From positions 54,395-118,394 of the forward strand of contig CACZAC010000013.1 in NCBI GenBank assembly GCA_902779125.1: DNA of 64,000 bases, given 5' to 3'. The position numbers and the translations under genes were made by a program. The notes beneath the pieces are model-generated. The model did no database searches. It worked only from the letters and a program-made list of their open reading frames with translations, and was not told the DNA's origin. Below, piece by piece: positions 17,711 to 25,909 of the stretch (position 1 is the first letter of the stretch; every line of letters starts with the position of its first letter). The stretch comes from an uncultured Bacteroidales bacterium. GTDB taxonomy: Bacteria > Bacteroidota > Bacteroidia > Bacteroidales > Muribaculaceae.

Positions 17711-18352
17711 TTATGGGTGTTGAGAATCGCGGCGCAGGTAGGTGAACTCGTCGATGCGGGTGATGCCTATCGACTCAAGGTACCGCCGGCTGTGCCAGAC
17801 GTCTTCATCGGTATTGTAGTCGGGGATGTGAGGCACACGCACGACGATGCGGTCGGCCATGCCGTCGTGGCTCAAGAGCCATCGTAGGTTGTCAAGCACA
17901 CGTTGGTTGTCCTGGCCGGTGTAACGCCTGTAGACGTCAGGGTTCACGTCCTTGATGTCAATGAAGTATTCGTGAATGAGGGGCAACAGGCGCTCCAGGT
18001 GCCCACGGTCCACGTTAAGGGCGGTTTCCATCGTGAAGTGCCACTCAGACGGCGCCAAGTGGCAAAAGGCCTCGATGAATTCGCTGCGGATGGCCGGTTC
18101 TCCACCACCAAAGGTAATTCCGCCGCCCGTGGCAAGGAAATAGAGATTGTCTATCATCACCTCGTCGAGCAGTTCGGCAGAGGTGATTGTCCTCGAGAAA
18201 CCATCAGGATACAGGCATTGGGCATTCAGGCAATACTTGCAGCGCAGCGTGCAGCCATGGAAGGCGACCAGTGTAGTCACCCCCTGCCCGTCCACCGCCA
18301 GCCGATGCCGAGCCACCCCGATAACCGGCACCCTATATTTATCTTCACTCAT
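17711..18352 (-). CDS. Radical SAM activating-enzyme-like protein
   Basis: A 213-aa protein of the pyruvate-formate-lyase/glycyl-radical-enzyme activase type. GCTLRCKYC gives the CX3CX2C cluster ligands C34, C38 and C41. GGGITFGGGEP near 76-86 is the SAM-binding Gly-rich motif. A short partial TIM barrel follows (YFIDIKDVNPDVYRRYTG). It is shorter than PflA (about 245 aa). No glycyl radical enzyme is adjacent, so the target is unknown. Its ATG overlaps the end of the upstream gene (18345-18758) by 8 nt, which implies translational coupling to a Cys/His-motif membrane protein. Confidence 0.85.
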   Translation of the reverse strand: MSEDKYRVPVIGVARHRLAVDGQGVTTLVAFHGCTLRCKYCLNAQCLYPDGFSRTITSAELLDEVMIDNLYFLATGGGITFGGGEPAIRSEFIEAFCHLAPSEWHFTMETALNVDRGHLERLLPLIHEYFIDIKDVNPDVYRRYTGQDNQRVLDNLRWLLSHDGMADRIVVRVPHIPDYNTDEDVWHSRRYLESIGITRIDEFTYLRRDSQHP

Positions 18353-18758
18353 CTAATCTTTCGACAACCTCATCTTTACGATAGTCTGTTGTATCAACTA
18401 TTTTGCCAGATTCAATCCTCTCGTCGACAATTGAGTCAGCCATAGCACAGGAATCCTCCACAAGTTCAACCTCGCCCAGGAGTTCATCATTGCCACCTTT
18501 ATTCAGGGGGTTGCATGACGTGGCGGTAAAACTCATCAGGCCCAGGCTAACGCCAGCAATGAGGGCAGCCTTGCCATTCGAGCGGCGGCGGGCGATTTCA
18601 CGCTCCAAGTAGCGCATCTCGCTCTCACATGCCGGACATGTGCCCGAGCAATCACCCTCGTGGTGACACTCGCGAGGCTCATATTTAATACCGTTGGCAC
18701 GTGCAATGTCAAAACGAATTGCCTTGAGCGTGTTACAGATATGTTTTCCGTTTTTCAT
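18345..18758 (-). CDS. Small membrane protein with N-terminal Cys/His cluster
   Basis: A 137-aa protein. The N-terminal ~60 residues contain C31-HH-X3-C37-X3-C41-X2-C44 (ECHHEGDCSGTCPACESE), a likely metal-binding knuckle. A single membrane segment follows at about 63-80, then an acidic tail of ~55 residues. The first ~80 residues are closely similar to those of the next gene upstream (18774-19445), where the tail is a TonB_C domain. The two are therefore paralogues in which this one lacks the TonB domain. It overlaps the radical SAM gene by 8 nt and follows its paralogue by 15 nt, so all three likely form one transcript. Confidence 0.7.
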   Translation of the reverse strand: MKNGKHICNTLKAIRFDIARANGIKYEPRECHHEGDCSGTCPACESEMRYLEREIARRRSNGKAALIAGVSLGLMSFTATSCNPLNKGGNDELLGEVELVEDSCAMADSIVDERIESGKIVDTTDYRKDEVVERLDE

Positions 18759-18773
18759 AGCCGTTTACTTTAG

Positions 18774-19445
18774 TTAGTCTTCAGTTAGTTCCAAATCGTT
18801 CTTTCCTTCCAGTTTGAAGGTAATAGGCAATGTTAACCACATCGCGGCAGGTTTACCACCACGGCTGCCGGGGAAGAATTTGGGTAACGCCTTGCAGACG
18901 CGGACGGCTTCGTTGTCGAGCAATTCATGAACTGAACGGACAACCTTCACCTCACGGACCTCGCCATTCCTTTCGATGAGCAACTGCACGATTACACGGC
19001 CTTGGATGCTATCCTTGACGGCCTCAGGCGGGTATTTAACGTGCATCTGCAGGTATTCCATCAGCGCACGATTGCCTCCACGGAAATAGGGCATCTGTTC
19101 ATGGATCATCCCGAAGACTTCCTCTCGCTGCGTCGTGTCACACACTTGGCTCTGACAGCCATTATTGGGCATCATGACCTCGCTTGGCGAAACACTGGTT
19201 GCCATAGCCGACAAGCTTGACAACGCCAGGCTCACACCAGCGACAAGGGCGGCCTTGCCGAGGGAACGCTTGCGAGCGATTTCCCACTCCAGGTAGCGCA
19301 TCTCGCTCTCACAAGCGGGACAGGTGCCTGAACAATCACCCTCGTGGTGACACTCGCGCGGTGTGTACTCGATGCCATTGGCGCGCGCAATGTCAAGACG
19401 GATTGCCTTGAGCGCGTTACAGATATATTTACCGTGTTTCATCAT
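18774..19445 (-). CDS. TonB C-terminal domain protein with Cys/His-cluster N terminus
   Basis: The start is set at 19445 (MMKHGKYICNALKAIR), matching the paralogue at 18345-18758; an earlier Met at 19469 would lie inside the promoter. Residues ~1-60 carry the ECHHEGDCSGTCPACESE motif and a membrane segment follows (GKAALVAGVSLALSSLSA). The C-terminal ~95 residues are a TonB_C domain: PYFRGGNRALMEYLQMHVKY, then IQGRVIVQLLIERNGEVREV. TonB_C domains normally contact the TonB box of outer-membrane receptors. The preceding motif and the short periplasmic linker are unlike classical TonB. A -7 box (19467-19474) precedes the gene. Confidence 0.8.
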   Translation of the reverse strand: MMKHGKYICNALKAIRLDIARANGIEYTPRECHHEGDCSGTCPACESEMRYLEWEIARKRSLGKAALVAGVSLALSSLSAMATSVSPSEVMMPNNGCQSQVCDTTQREEVFGMIHEQMPYFRGGNRALMEYLQMHVKYPPEAVKDSIQGRVIVQLLIERNGEVREVKVVRSVHELLDNEAVRVCKALPKFFPGSRGGKPAAMWLTLPITFKLEGKNDLELTED

Positions 19446-19498
19446 CACATTAATTTTTGAGAGATGCAAATATAGTGCTTTTTATTATTCCATGAAAA

Positions 19499-21157
19499 TC
19501 ATTGCCCCTCTCCCCTTAGTCTGAAGGTCACGGGCAAAGTGTACCATACACTTACGGCTTGACCATTATGGCGACCTGGAATGAACTTGGGTAATGTCTT
19601 AACAATGCGAACAGCCTCCTCGTCAAGGTCCTTGTCCAGCGAGCGGAAAACCTTTACTTCACCTACCTTGCCAGTCTTGTCAACAACGAACTGCACAACG
19701 ACGCGACCCTGGGCGCAGCCAGCCATGGGCGGCCACTGAATGTGACTGTCGATGTACTCCTTCAGCGCGGCCTCACCACCAGGGAATTGAGGCATTTGCT
19801 CTACTACCTTGAAGATTTCATCTTCACTTCGCTTAGGCCTTTCAACTACATTTTTACTTCGCTTAGGCCTTTCAACTGTTAAATCATGTCTACCAAGTAC
19901 TGGTTCACGCTCCTCAAGTGGTTCTTTTATGGTCACCGGTTCACCAGTATCGTCGAAACAATAGGTGCCCATAAAGTAGATGGCGCCAGTGCTCTTTTCC
20001 ATGATGTAATATACAAATGGCCGCGTGGCGTGGAAGTACTCATAATCATGCACTCCAAATGAAATCATCTCGGCAATTGTGACGGCAGCGGCCTCGGTAC
20101 CATCTTCGTTGACCTCGATTTTAGCTTTCTGCTTCATCATCGACACAGACAGCCCCTCCTTTTGTATCATATTGGGGAATTCAGCATCATCTCTGAAAGC
20201 CCGTGGCATACCCATCGACGAGAGAATAGCCTCAAGATGTGTCTCGCTTTCGGTAGTGAAACGAGGTATCAGGATATTGACGTCCTCTGTCCTCATTTGT
20301 GATTGCCACTCCTTCACTTTTTGTGCCGAGAGATTACGGATGATATCGTCGGTCGTCTTACCCTCGTTAGGGAGCAACACAACCATGCTGTAGGCTTTGT
20401 TGCCGTAGGGCAGGCACAGCATTTTGCACAAGTCGTTCTTGCCGTAGGCGACAATACCTCTGCGGTGCATCATCGGTCGCTTGACGGTTTTGCCTTCATG
20501 CGTTATGAAGTCTATATCGCGAGTGCTCATAGGGTCAAATTTGTCGGTCCATGAAGCCTTGAAATAGACGGCGTTCAACAGGTACATCACGGCGAGGTGG
20601 TTAAGTTCGCCTTTGGTTACAAGTTTTGGTATCATGCCCTCGGTATGTGTCTTGCACCAATTGTTGATTTTGTCCACAATGTTACTTGAGTTGAAGTTAA
20701 TCGCTTCAACATTGGCGCCATAATAGTTTTGCATGTCAGCCTTGTACTTCGGGTTGATGCTCTTTCCCAATTTACAGTAGATGCAGTTGGCGTTTTTTAA
20801 TTTCACGCTTGGGTCAACTGATTGGGCGTCACCCATCATCTTCTTGAAATACTCGTTAATCTCCTGCACCGAGTCGCCCAGTCCAAGTACATCGGTAATC
20901 TGCCGGCGTGTCTCGCCGTCAGCTCCCTCGTTGAGCATGCCCAGCACATAGCTCACGCTGATGGGCGACACGATGGTGCTACCCTTTTTCTGCTTGTTGA
21001 TGGTGCGGAACAGCTTGCAGGCAAAATCATTGTTGTTATCAGGCATCTTGCTTTGACGTGAAGTCGGTGCGCTAACCTGGCCGAATGTTAGTAGGCCACT
21101 CATCAGCACCATGGCAACTATTGCTCCATATTTCCAAAATCGTTTCATATCAGTCAA
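19499..21157 (-). CDS. Exported serpin fused to a TonB C-terminal domain
   Basis: A 552-aa protein with a signal peptide at 1-28. Residues ~40-400 are a full serpin: NAVYFKASWTDKFDP, the hinge EVNEDGTEAAAVT at 348-360, and the C-terminal strand RPFVYYIMEKSTGAIYFMG. The Ala-rich hinge is the form found in inhibitory serpins. By alignment to antitrypsin-type loops the scissile bond would be near F367-G368, which suggests a chymotrypsin-like target; the loop is about two residues longer than usual, so P1 may shift. Residues ~405-445 are a linker with a tandem decapeptide (VERPKRS twice). Residues ~447-548 are a TonB_C domain (PQFPGGEAALKEYI; GRVVVQFVVDKTGKVGEV). It is followed 30 nt... by the related TonB_C gene downstream. 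Confidence 0.9.
   Translation of the reverse strand: MTDMKRFWKYGAIVAMVLMSGLLTFGQVSAPTSRQSKMPDNNNDFACKLFRTINKQKKGSTIVSPISVSYVLGMLNEGADGETRRQITDVLGLGDSVQEINEYFKKMMGDAQSVDPSVKLKNANCIYCKLGKSINPKYKADMQNYYGANVEAINFNSSNIVDKINNWCKTHTEGMIPKLVTKGELNHLAVMYLLNAVYFKASWTDKFDPMSTRDIDFITHEGKTVKRPMMHRRGIVAYGKNDLCKMLCLPYGNKAYSMVVLLPNEGKTTDDIIRNLSAQKVKEWQSQMRTEDVNILIPRFTTESETHLEAILSSMGMPRAFRDDAEFPNMIQKEGLSVSMMKQKAKIEVNEDGTEAAAVTIAEMISFGVHDYEYFHATRPFVYYIMEKSTGAIYFMGTYCFDDTGEPVTIKEPLEEREPVLGRHDLTVERPKRSKNVVERPKRSEDEIFKVVEQMPQFPGGEAALKEYIDSHIQWPPMAGCAQGRVVVQFVVDKTGKVGEVKVFRSLDKDLDEEAVRIVKTLPKFIPGRHNGQAVSVWYTLPVTFRLRGEGQ
19826..19877. repeat. Tandem 30-bp duplication in the serpin-TonB linker
   Basis: 22-bp identical cores at 19826-19847 and 19856-19877, offset by exactly 30 bp, encode two copies of the decapeptide VERPKRS(K/E)(N/D)(V/E). 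In-frame change in copy number would lengthen the linker between the serpin and the TonB_C domain. Confidence 0.85.
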
Positions 21158-21195
21158 ATTTTTCAGGTTGATAAAAACGTGTTAACTCTCGGTTG

Positions 21196-21225
21196 CAAAA
21201 TTACAACCGATTATTTGAAAAACAA
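21196..21225 (-). promoter_or_regulatory. Promoter for the serpin-TonB gene
   Basis: On the minus strand TTG (21225-21223), a 19-nt spacer and TAATTTTG (21203-21196) lie 39 nt before the ATG. Confidence 0.65.
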
Positions 21226-21333
21226 CCAAAAACGGCTAACATTCGATGGTCATTTTGAGAAATATAAACAACTGATTTAAAGTGACTTATAAAACAAAAA
21301 GGTCATTTCGGGGTAATTTGCCGATTGGGGCGC

Positions 21334-21366
21334 AAAAAACCATCCCAAAAATGCACATTTTTTGGG
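21334..21366 (-). terminator. Intrinsic terminator of the 21395 TonB gene
   Basis: CCCAAAAATG (21344-21353) pairs with CATTTTTTGGG (21356-21366). Read leftward, the stem is followed by a T-run (complement of AAAAAA at 21334-21339). It ends the leftward gene whose stop is at 21395. Confidence 0.75.
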
Positions 21367-21394
21367 CGAGGGAACGCTAATAACAACGATTTCT

Positions 21395-22264
21395 TTACTC
21401 GGTGTGGTGAATTAATGGGAATAGGATTTTTCGGAATTCGGCGCCTGCTGCAGTAAGGGTGGTAATGTCATAATAGTTTCCACGGAAATACAATGAGGAC
21501 TGGTCGTAATAGAACACGTTCTTTTTGCCATCTTTGAAATACAAGATAATCTTGCCTCGCGTGTCGAGATGGCCTTGAGTGAGTTTCGCCAAGCCACCCA
21601 TAGCATTGACCATGTTCCTGATTTGCCATTTTCTCTTCATCAAGAGCGTCGTCCTGGATTGGCGCAACTGCCCCGCATCGTAATCCGATGGAGTTATTGC
21701 CATCGGGGTATTGATATTCAGGTCACAGTAATCTATCGATATCGAATCAACGTCATGGATGTAGGACAACAGATAGGAAATATCATTGTTGAGCTTGAAA
21801 TTCACAGGAAGCGTGTACCACACGTTGACCGATTTGCCCAAGCGGCTTCCTGGGATAAATCGGGGAAGTGTCTGTACGACGCGAACCGCCTCGCGGTCGA
21901 GTTCGGCATCCACCGAACGTACAACCTTCACATCCCCCACTTGGCCTGTAGTATCCACGACGAACTGTACTATGACCCTGCCTTGAATATTCTTTTCTTC
22001 GGCTACGGATGGATAGGATATATTATCCCTGACATAGGTCATCAAGGCAGCCTCCCCACCCGGGAACACAGGCATCTTCTCGACAGACATGAACACCTCA
22101 TCATATTGACTCGATGAGCCACGCATGCCGTCAACACCTCCATTTCCAGAGGCCGAAACCGCAAAACTTGCCATCATCAAACCCATAACAAGGGCTATTC
22201 CCGCAAGGATGCTCTTGCGGCGGGCACCAAGCCATCCATCCCTCATGAATTCTCCGTGTTTCAT
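21395..22264 (-). CDS. Membrane-anchored TonB C-terminal domain protein
   Basis: The start is set at the Met at 22264 (MKHGEFMRDGWLG), just after a promoter; 35 extra upstream codons would run through that promoter. The result is 289 aa. A single membrane segment (SILAGIALVMGLMMASFAVSA) is at about 19-40. A TonB_C domain is at about 65-160 (PVFPGGEAALMTYVRDNISY; IQGRVIVQFVVDTTGQVGDV). The last ~125 residues are an unrecognised domain with ILYFKDGKKNVFYYD. The TonB_C part closely resembles those at 18774 and 19499, so this is a local family expansion. Unlike its two neighbours it lacks the Cys/His motif. Confidence 0.8.
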   Translation of the reverse strand: MKHGEFMRDGWLGARRKSILAGIALVMGLMMASFAVSASGNGGVDGMRGSSSQYDEVFMSVEKMPVFPGGEAALMTYVRDNISYPSVAEEKNIQGRVIVQFVVDTTGQVGDVKVVRSVDAELDREAVRVVQTLPRFIPGSRLGKSVNVWYTLPVNFKLNNDISYLLSYIHDVDSISIDYCDLNINTPMAITPSDYDAGQLRQSRTTLLMKRKWQIRNMVNAMGGLAKLTQGHLDTRGKIILYFKDGKKNVFYYDQSSLYFRGNYYDITTLTAAGAEFRKILFPLIHHTE

Positions 22265-22296
22265 AACTGTCGTTGTTTTAGTTCGTCTCTCGATTG

Positions 22297-22328
22297 CAAA
22301 GATACAATTGTTTTTTGAAAATGGCAAA
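22297..22328 (-). promoter_or_regulatory. Promoter for the 21395-22264 TonB gene
   Basis: On the minus strand TTTG (22328-22325), a 20-nt spacer and TATCTTTG (22304-22297) match the consensus well; the ATG is 33 nt downstream. Confidence 0.75.
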
Positions 22329-22433
22329 AAAACGCCGCTCTTTCTACAGTCATTTTGAAAAATGGTCACGCTTGATTTTCAATGGGTTAAATGATAAAAA
22401 TGTAATCTGCGGGAAATTTGTCATCCCTGACCG

Positions 22434-22465
22434 TTGACGATGACTGAAAAAAGCCTTATTTTTGC
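22434..22465 (+). promoter_or_regulatory. Promoter for the TPR lipoprotein gene
   Basis: TTG at 22434-22436 and TATTTTTG at 22458-22465, with a 21-nt spacer, lie 43 nt before the chosen ATG. Confidence 0.6.
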
Positions 22466-22507
22466 AGTGAGAATCCCTCCCTCAAACACCAGACAACATT
22501 GACAACG

Positions 22508-24226
22508 ATGACTAGTCATTATAAAATACTCTCCATTCTCCTATCATTGATAGTGTCACTGTTAATGATGAGCGGTTGCGGTCACAATGCTGACAACAGC
22601 CATCTCGCCCTCGTGGACTCGCTGCTGGCACAGGATAAAAGCGAGGAGGCCCTGCAGGTGCTCCAAGCCATCAACACCTCGACTTACAATAACAGCGACA
22701 AGGCTTATCATGCCCTGTTGACAACCCAAGCCCAACAGGAGTGCCATATCACCGCGGCCAGCGACAGTGCCATCAACATGGCTGTGAAATACTATCAAGC
22801 GCACAATGACAAGGAAAGACTCGCCCGCGCGCTGCTCTACCAGGGCAGCGTTAACAAGGACTTGGGCCAACTGGACAAAGCCATCACCAGCCTGCGCCAA
22901 GCCGAAGACGTTGCCGCCAACGATGACCTGAAGAACCGTGCGATGGCCAAGATGATGATTGGCGAACTGTACCAGAGCCAGGTTATCGGCGCCAAGACCC
23001 TGGGTGCCAGCAAGTACCGTGAGGCACTCGACTTGTTCAAGGCACTGGACGACAAGCGCCACCAGATTATCTGCCTGAGTGAACTGGGTGGCCTGTACCG
23101 CATCAACAAAGAGAAGCAGGACAGTGCCATGTACTATATTGACGCTGCCATCGACATGGCCAAGCATGAGTTCGAGCCGCTATTTGTGGTCGCCAACCTC
23201 TTCTCACGCGCCGAGTATCGTGCGTCTCTTGGGGACTACCAAGGTGCCAAGGATGATGCCGTCGAGGCCATCGATTGGTGCGGCAAGAAGAAAACCCACC
23301 CAAGAATCCATTATACCGCCGCCTCGGCCTACCTGCACCTGGGACACGCCGATTCAGCACGCTATTACCTGCAACACGCGCCAGCGATGGCAACCGTTGC
23401 CGACAGCATCATGCATTACCAACTGCTTGCCGACCTGGCACGTCATGACAATAAGATGGATGACGCCATCAACTACCTGAACATGACCCACCACCTCGCC
23501 GACTCGGTGGTAGTGAGCGGGATGAATAACAAACTGATTGAAGCCGAGAAGAAATATGACTCGCAACAAGCCGCACTCGAAAATGCGCTGCTGAGTTCGA
23601 AACTCATAGGCACCCTGCTGGGCCTGGCACTGCTGGCACTTGTCGCAGGAGCGTTGGCGTTCCTCGTGTGGCGCTACCGCAACCGCCTGAAAATCCAGCA
23701 GACCGAATATGAGTTGCAGAAGGCCGACCTTGACCAGTCCATCACAAGTCTGAAACAGATGCAGACGATGCTCAACGAAAGGGAGACCTCGCAAAAGCCG
23801 TCAGGCGAGCTCAAAGCCATCGTTGACAGCCAGATACAGGTCGTTCACCAGTTGCTGCAGTGGTCCTACGAATGCAACGAAACGACCTTTGCCAAGCGTT
23901 TCAACAAACTGATGACAATGCGCGGTCCCGACGAAGTGGGCGCCTCCTACTGGGACAACCTGCACTCGTTGGCCAACGAGCTGTATGACAACGTGTTGGT
24001 GAAGGCCCAAGAGGCTGCCGGCGGCACCCTGCGCGACGATGAAATCAACCTGATTGCCCTGCAGTGCCACGGTTTCTCGAGGACGGTCATCATGATCTGC
24101 ATGCGCTACAGGAACCTGAGAACGGTTTCCAACAAAAAAATCCAGATTGCCCACAAACTGCACGTCGCCACGCTCGACGAGTTCCTGCGGCCGTATTTGG
24201 GAGTCAAGAGTGATGATAAAAAATGA
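22508..24226 (+). CDS. TPR lipoprotein with transmembrane segment and C-terminal HTH-like region
   Basis: The start is set at ATG 22508; an upstream TTG is less likely. A lipobox (LMMSGCG) ends the signal peptide. Residues ~30-345 are tetratricopeptide repeats (for example LYQGSVNKDLGQLDKAITSL). A transmembrane helix lies at about 368-392 (LIGTLLGLALLALVAGALAFLVW), then a coiled coil, then a cytoplasmic part. That part ends in LIALQCHGFSRTVIMICMRYRNLRTVSNKKIQIAHKL, which resembles the degenerate HTH of Bacteroidales TPR-TM regulators. These are thought to signal across the membrane, but DNA binding here is unproven. The stop overlaps the next gene's start by 14 nt. Confidence 0.78.
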   Translation: MTSHYKILSILLSLIVSLLMMSGCGHNADNSHLALVDSLLAQDKSEEALQVLQAINTSTYNNSDKAYHALLTTQAQQECHITAASDSAINMAVKYYQAHNDKERLARALLYQGSVNKDLGQLDKAITSLRQAEDVAANDDLKNRAMAKMMIGELYQSQVIGAKTLGASKYREALDLFKALDDKRHQIICLSELGGLYRINKEKQDSAMYYIDAAIDMAKHEFEPLFVVANLFSRAEYRASLGDYQGAKDDAVEAIDWCGKKKTHPRIHYTAASAYLHLGHADSARYYLQHAPAMATVADSIMHYQLLADLARHDNKMDDAINYLNMTHHLADSVVVSGMNNKLIEAEKKYDSQQAALENALLSSKLIGTLLGLALLALVAGALAFLVWRYRNRLKIQQTEYELQKADLDQSITSLKQMQTMLNERETSQKPSGELKAIVDSQIQVVHQLLQWSYECNETTFAKRFNKLMTMRGPDEVGASYWDNLHSLANELYDNVLVKAQEAAGGTLRDDEINLIALQCHGFSRTVIMICMRYRNLRTVSNKKIQIAHKLHVATLDEFLRPYLGVKSDDKK

Positions 24227-25409
24227 GGCGACCATAGGGTTTGTGAGGGAGCATCGCGAGGAAGACGTGAGGGCTCTGGCGCTGCATGCACGGCGCGACA
24301 GCGATGTTGACCTGGCGTGGGCGCTGGACCAGATACAAGGATGGCAGACGGCACGGCGCAAACTGCCGTCATGGGCTGCCATCGACGGCATCGTCTATCC
24401 GCCCCACCTGTCGATGGAACAATGCAGCAGCGAACAGACCGCTATATATAAATGTGGAATTGTGAGCCGTCTTCCCGAGAGGAGCCATGGCTTGCTGATT
24501 GACCTGACAGGTGGATTCGGTGTTGATTTCACTTTCATGTCGAAGTGCTTCGAGCGTGCCATGTATGTCGAGCAGCAGGAGCACCTGTGCGAAACAGCGC
24601 GGCACAATTTCTCCTTGCTTGGTTTAGACCATGCGGAAATCGTCCATGGTGATGCCGAAGAGGTCTTAACTCATCTTGACGCCAATCCCTCCTCTGCCCT
24701 GCTCTATCTTGACCCCGCGCGTCGTGACAGCAACAGCAGCCGTACCTATGCCATCGCCGACTGCACACCCAACGTGCTGGAACTGCGTGACCGACTGTTC
24801 AAAGCTACCGACTATATCTTGTTGAAGTTATCGCCAATGCTTGACTGGCACAAGGCAGCGAGTGACCTGGGCGAGCACGTTGCCGAAGTCCACATCGTGA
24901 GTACGGGCAACGAGTGTAAAGAGTTGCTTATCCTCATGAAGGCCGACCATCAGGGCGAGCCCGTCATCCACTGCGTGAACGACGACCAATCGCTCATCTA
25001 CTCGCCATCAGAGGACACAGCAGTCCCGGTGCTTGCCGATGGTGAAAATGCCGCCTACCTGTATGAGCCCAATGCCTCTATCATGAAGGCAGGCTGCTTT
25101 GGACTATTGACCAAGCGCTTCCCTGTCAAGGCACTGGCAACGGACAGCCACCTGTTCGTGTCAAGCGAGGGGATTAAGGACTTCCCCGGACGCCGATTTG
25201 CCGTCACCACAGTTACCTCGATGAACAAGAAGGAACTAGCACGAGCCCTGAAGGGCATTGACCGTGCCAACGTCGCCACGCGCAACTTTCCCATGACAGC
25301 CCAGCAACTGCGCCAGCGCCTCCGCCTGCAAGACGGCGGCGACAACTACATCTTCGGCACCACCGATGCGACGGGGCACAGGTGCCTCTTCATTTGCAAG
25401 AAATTGTAA
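24213..25409 (+). CDS. Class I SAM methyltransferase of the THUMP-like / PG_1098 family
   Basis: The start is ATG 24213, overlapping the preceding stop by 14 nt; the longer frame upstream is only a shadow of that gene. A 398-aa protein. A Rossmann-fold SAM site is at LIDLTGGFGVDFTFMS (about 100-115). The catalytic-loop-like motif LYLDPARRD follows at about 172-180. The C-terminal ~100 residues resemble the THUMP-like domain that ends this Bacteroidota family. An RNA substrate is likely by analogy. The overlap with a TPR membrane regulator suggests co-expression, but I see no functional tie. An 8-bp GC-rich hairpin follows at 25416-25435. Confidence 0.82.
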   Translation: MIKNEATIGFVREHREEDVRALALHARRDSDVDLAWALDQIQGWQTARRKLPSWAAIDGIVYPPHLSMEQCSSEQTAIYKCGIVSRLPERSHGLLIDLTGGFGVDFTFMSKCFERAMYVEQQEHLCETARHNFSLLGLDHAEIVHGDAEEVLTHLDANPSSALLYLDPARRDSNSSRTYAIADCTPNVLELRDRLFKATDYILLKLSPMLDWHKAASDLGEHVAEVHIVSTGNECKELLILMKADHQGEPVIHCVNDDQSLIYSPSEDTAVPVLADGENAAYLYEPNASIMKAGCFGLLTKRFPVKALATDSHLFVSSEGIKDFPGRRFAVTTVTSMNKKELARALKGIDRANVATRNFPMTAQQLRQRLRLQDGGDNYIFGTTDATGHRCLFICKKL

Positions 25410-25415
25410 AGATGG

Positions 25416-25435
25416 GCTGCGGCAGGAGCCGCAGC
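25416..25435 (+). terminator. GC-rich hairpin after the methyltransferase gene
   Basis: GCTGCGGC (25416-25423) and GCCGCAGC (25428-25435) form a perfect 8-bp stem with an AGGA loop, 6 nt past the stop. There is no T-run, so it may stabilise the mRNA end rather than terminate. Confidence 0.5.
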
Positions 25436-25485
25436 ATAGATAAACCCTGCCACAAACGGCCACGAATAGGGAACACTACTACAAA

Positions 25486-25520
25486 ACAAAAGCCCTCACC
25501 CGCGATTGGATGAAGGCTTT
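25486..25520 (-). terminator. Terminator downstream of the tRNA-Glu pair
   Basis: On the minus strand the arms AAAGCCTTCA and TGAGGGCTTT pair with one G-T or mismatch, followed by TGTTTTG. It lies 7 nt past the second tRNA-Glu. A very similar hairpin (25609-25640) lies between the two tRNAs. Confidence 0.75.
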
Positions 25521-25526
25521 GTTTGG

Positions 25527-25599
25527 TAGAGAAACAGGGACTCGAACCCTGGTTTCCGCCGTGAGAGGGCGGCGTCCTAGACCGCTAGACGATATCTCC
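25527..25599 (-). tRNA. tRNA-Glu (anticodon CTC), second copy
   Basis: A 73-nt cloverleaf on the minus strand. The anticodon stem is CCGCC/GGCGG with loop CTCTCAC, so the anticodon is CTC, reading GAG. The D-arm TCGTCTAGCGGTCTAGGAC is typical of tRNA-Glu. The T-arm is CAGGG-TTCGAGT-CCCTG. The acceptor stem GGAGATA/TTTCTCT has a wobble at the end and one T-T mismatch. CCA is not encoded. Confidence 0.93.
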
Positions 25600-25608
25600 G
25601 TCGATAAT

Positions 25609-25640
25609 TAAAGCCCTCGCTCAATTGGGTGAAGGCTTTG
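25609..25640 (-). terminator. Hairpin between the two tRNA-Glu genes
   Basis: AAAGCC and GGCTTT arms with extended TC/GA pairing repeat the hairpin found downstream of the second copy. Tandem duplication therefore included the tRNA plus its terminator. Confidence 0.6.
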
Positions 25641-25644
25641 CTTG

Positions 25645-25717
25645 TAGAGAAACAGGGACTCGAACCCTGGTTTCCGCCGTGAGAGGGCGGCGTCCTAGAC
25701 CACTAGACGATATCTCC
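25645..25717 (-). tRNA. tRNA-Glu (anticodon CTC), first copy
   Basis: Identical to the copy at 25527-25599 except for one D-loop base (GTCTAGTGG here, GTCTAGCGG there). The offset between the copies is 118 bp. The promoter at 25732-25762 lies directly upstream. Confidence 0.93.
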
Positions 25718-25731
25718 GTAGAAAAGCGTTG

Positions 25732-25762
25732 CAAAATTACTGCCATTTTTGATACTGGCAAA
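25732..25762 (-). promoter_or_regulatory. Promoter of the tRNA-Glu pair
   Basis: On the minus strand TTTG (25762-25759), a 19-nt spacer and TAATTTTG (25739-25732); the first tRNA begins 15 nt downstream. Confidence 0.8.
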
Positions 25763-25909
25763 TTTTTTGAGCACTTTTTTTCAAAAAAAAACAAAAAAGC
25801 ACCATTTTTGGCGGTTTTCGGCATTTTTTAGGATAAAAAAACCGCACGGATAAGATAATTTTTGTACTTTAGCGCATTATTACTATCATTTGTATTAATC
25901 TTTATCATT

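Noticed and set aside
24147-24212. Longer N terminus for the methyltransferase
   Set aside because: These codons lie inside the TPR gene in another frame and are Arg/Ser/Thr-rich; the conserved protein begins at ATG 24213.
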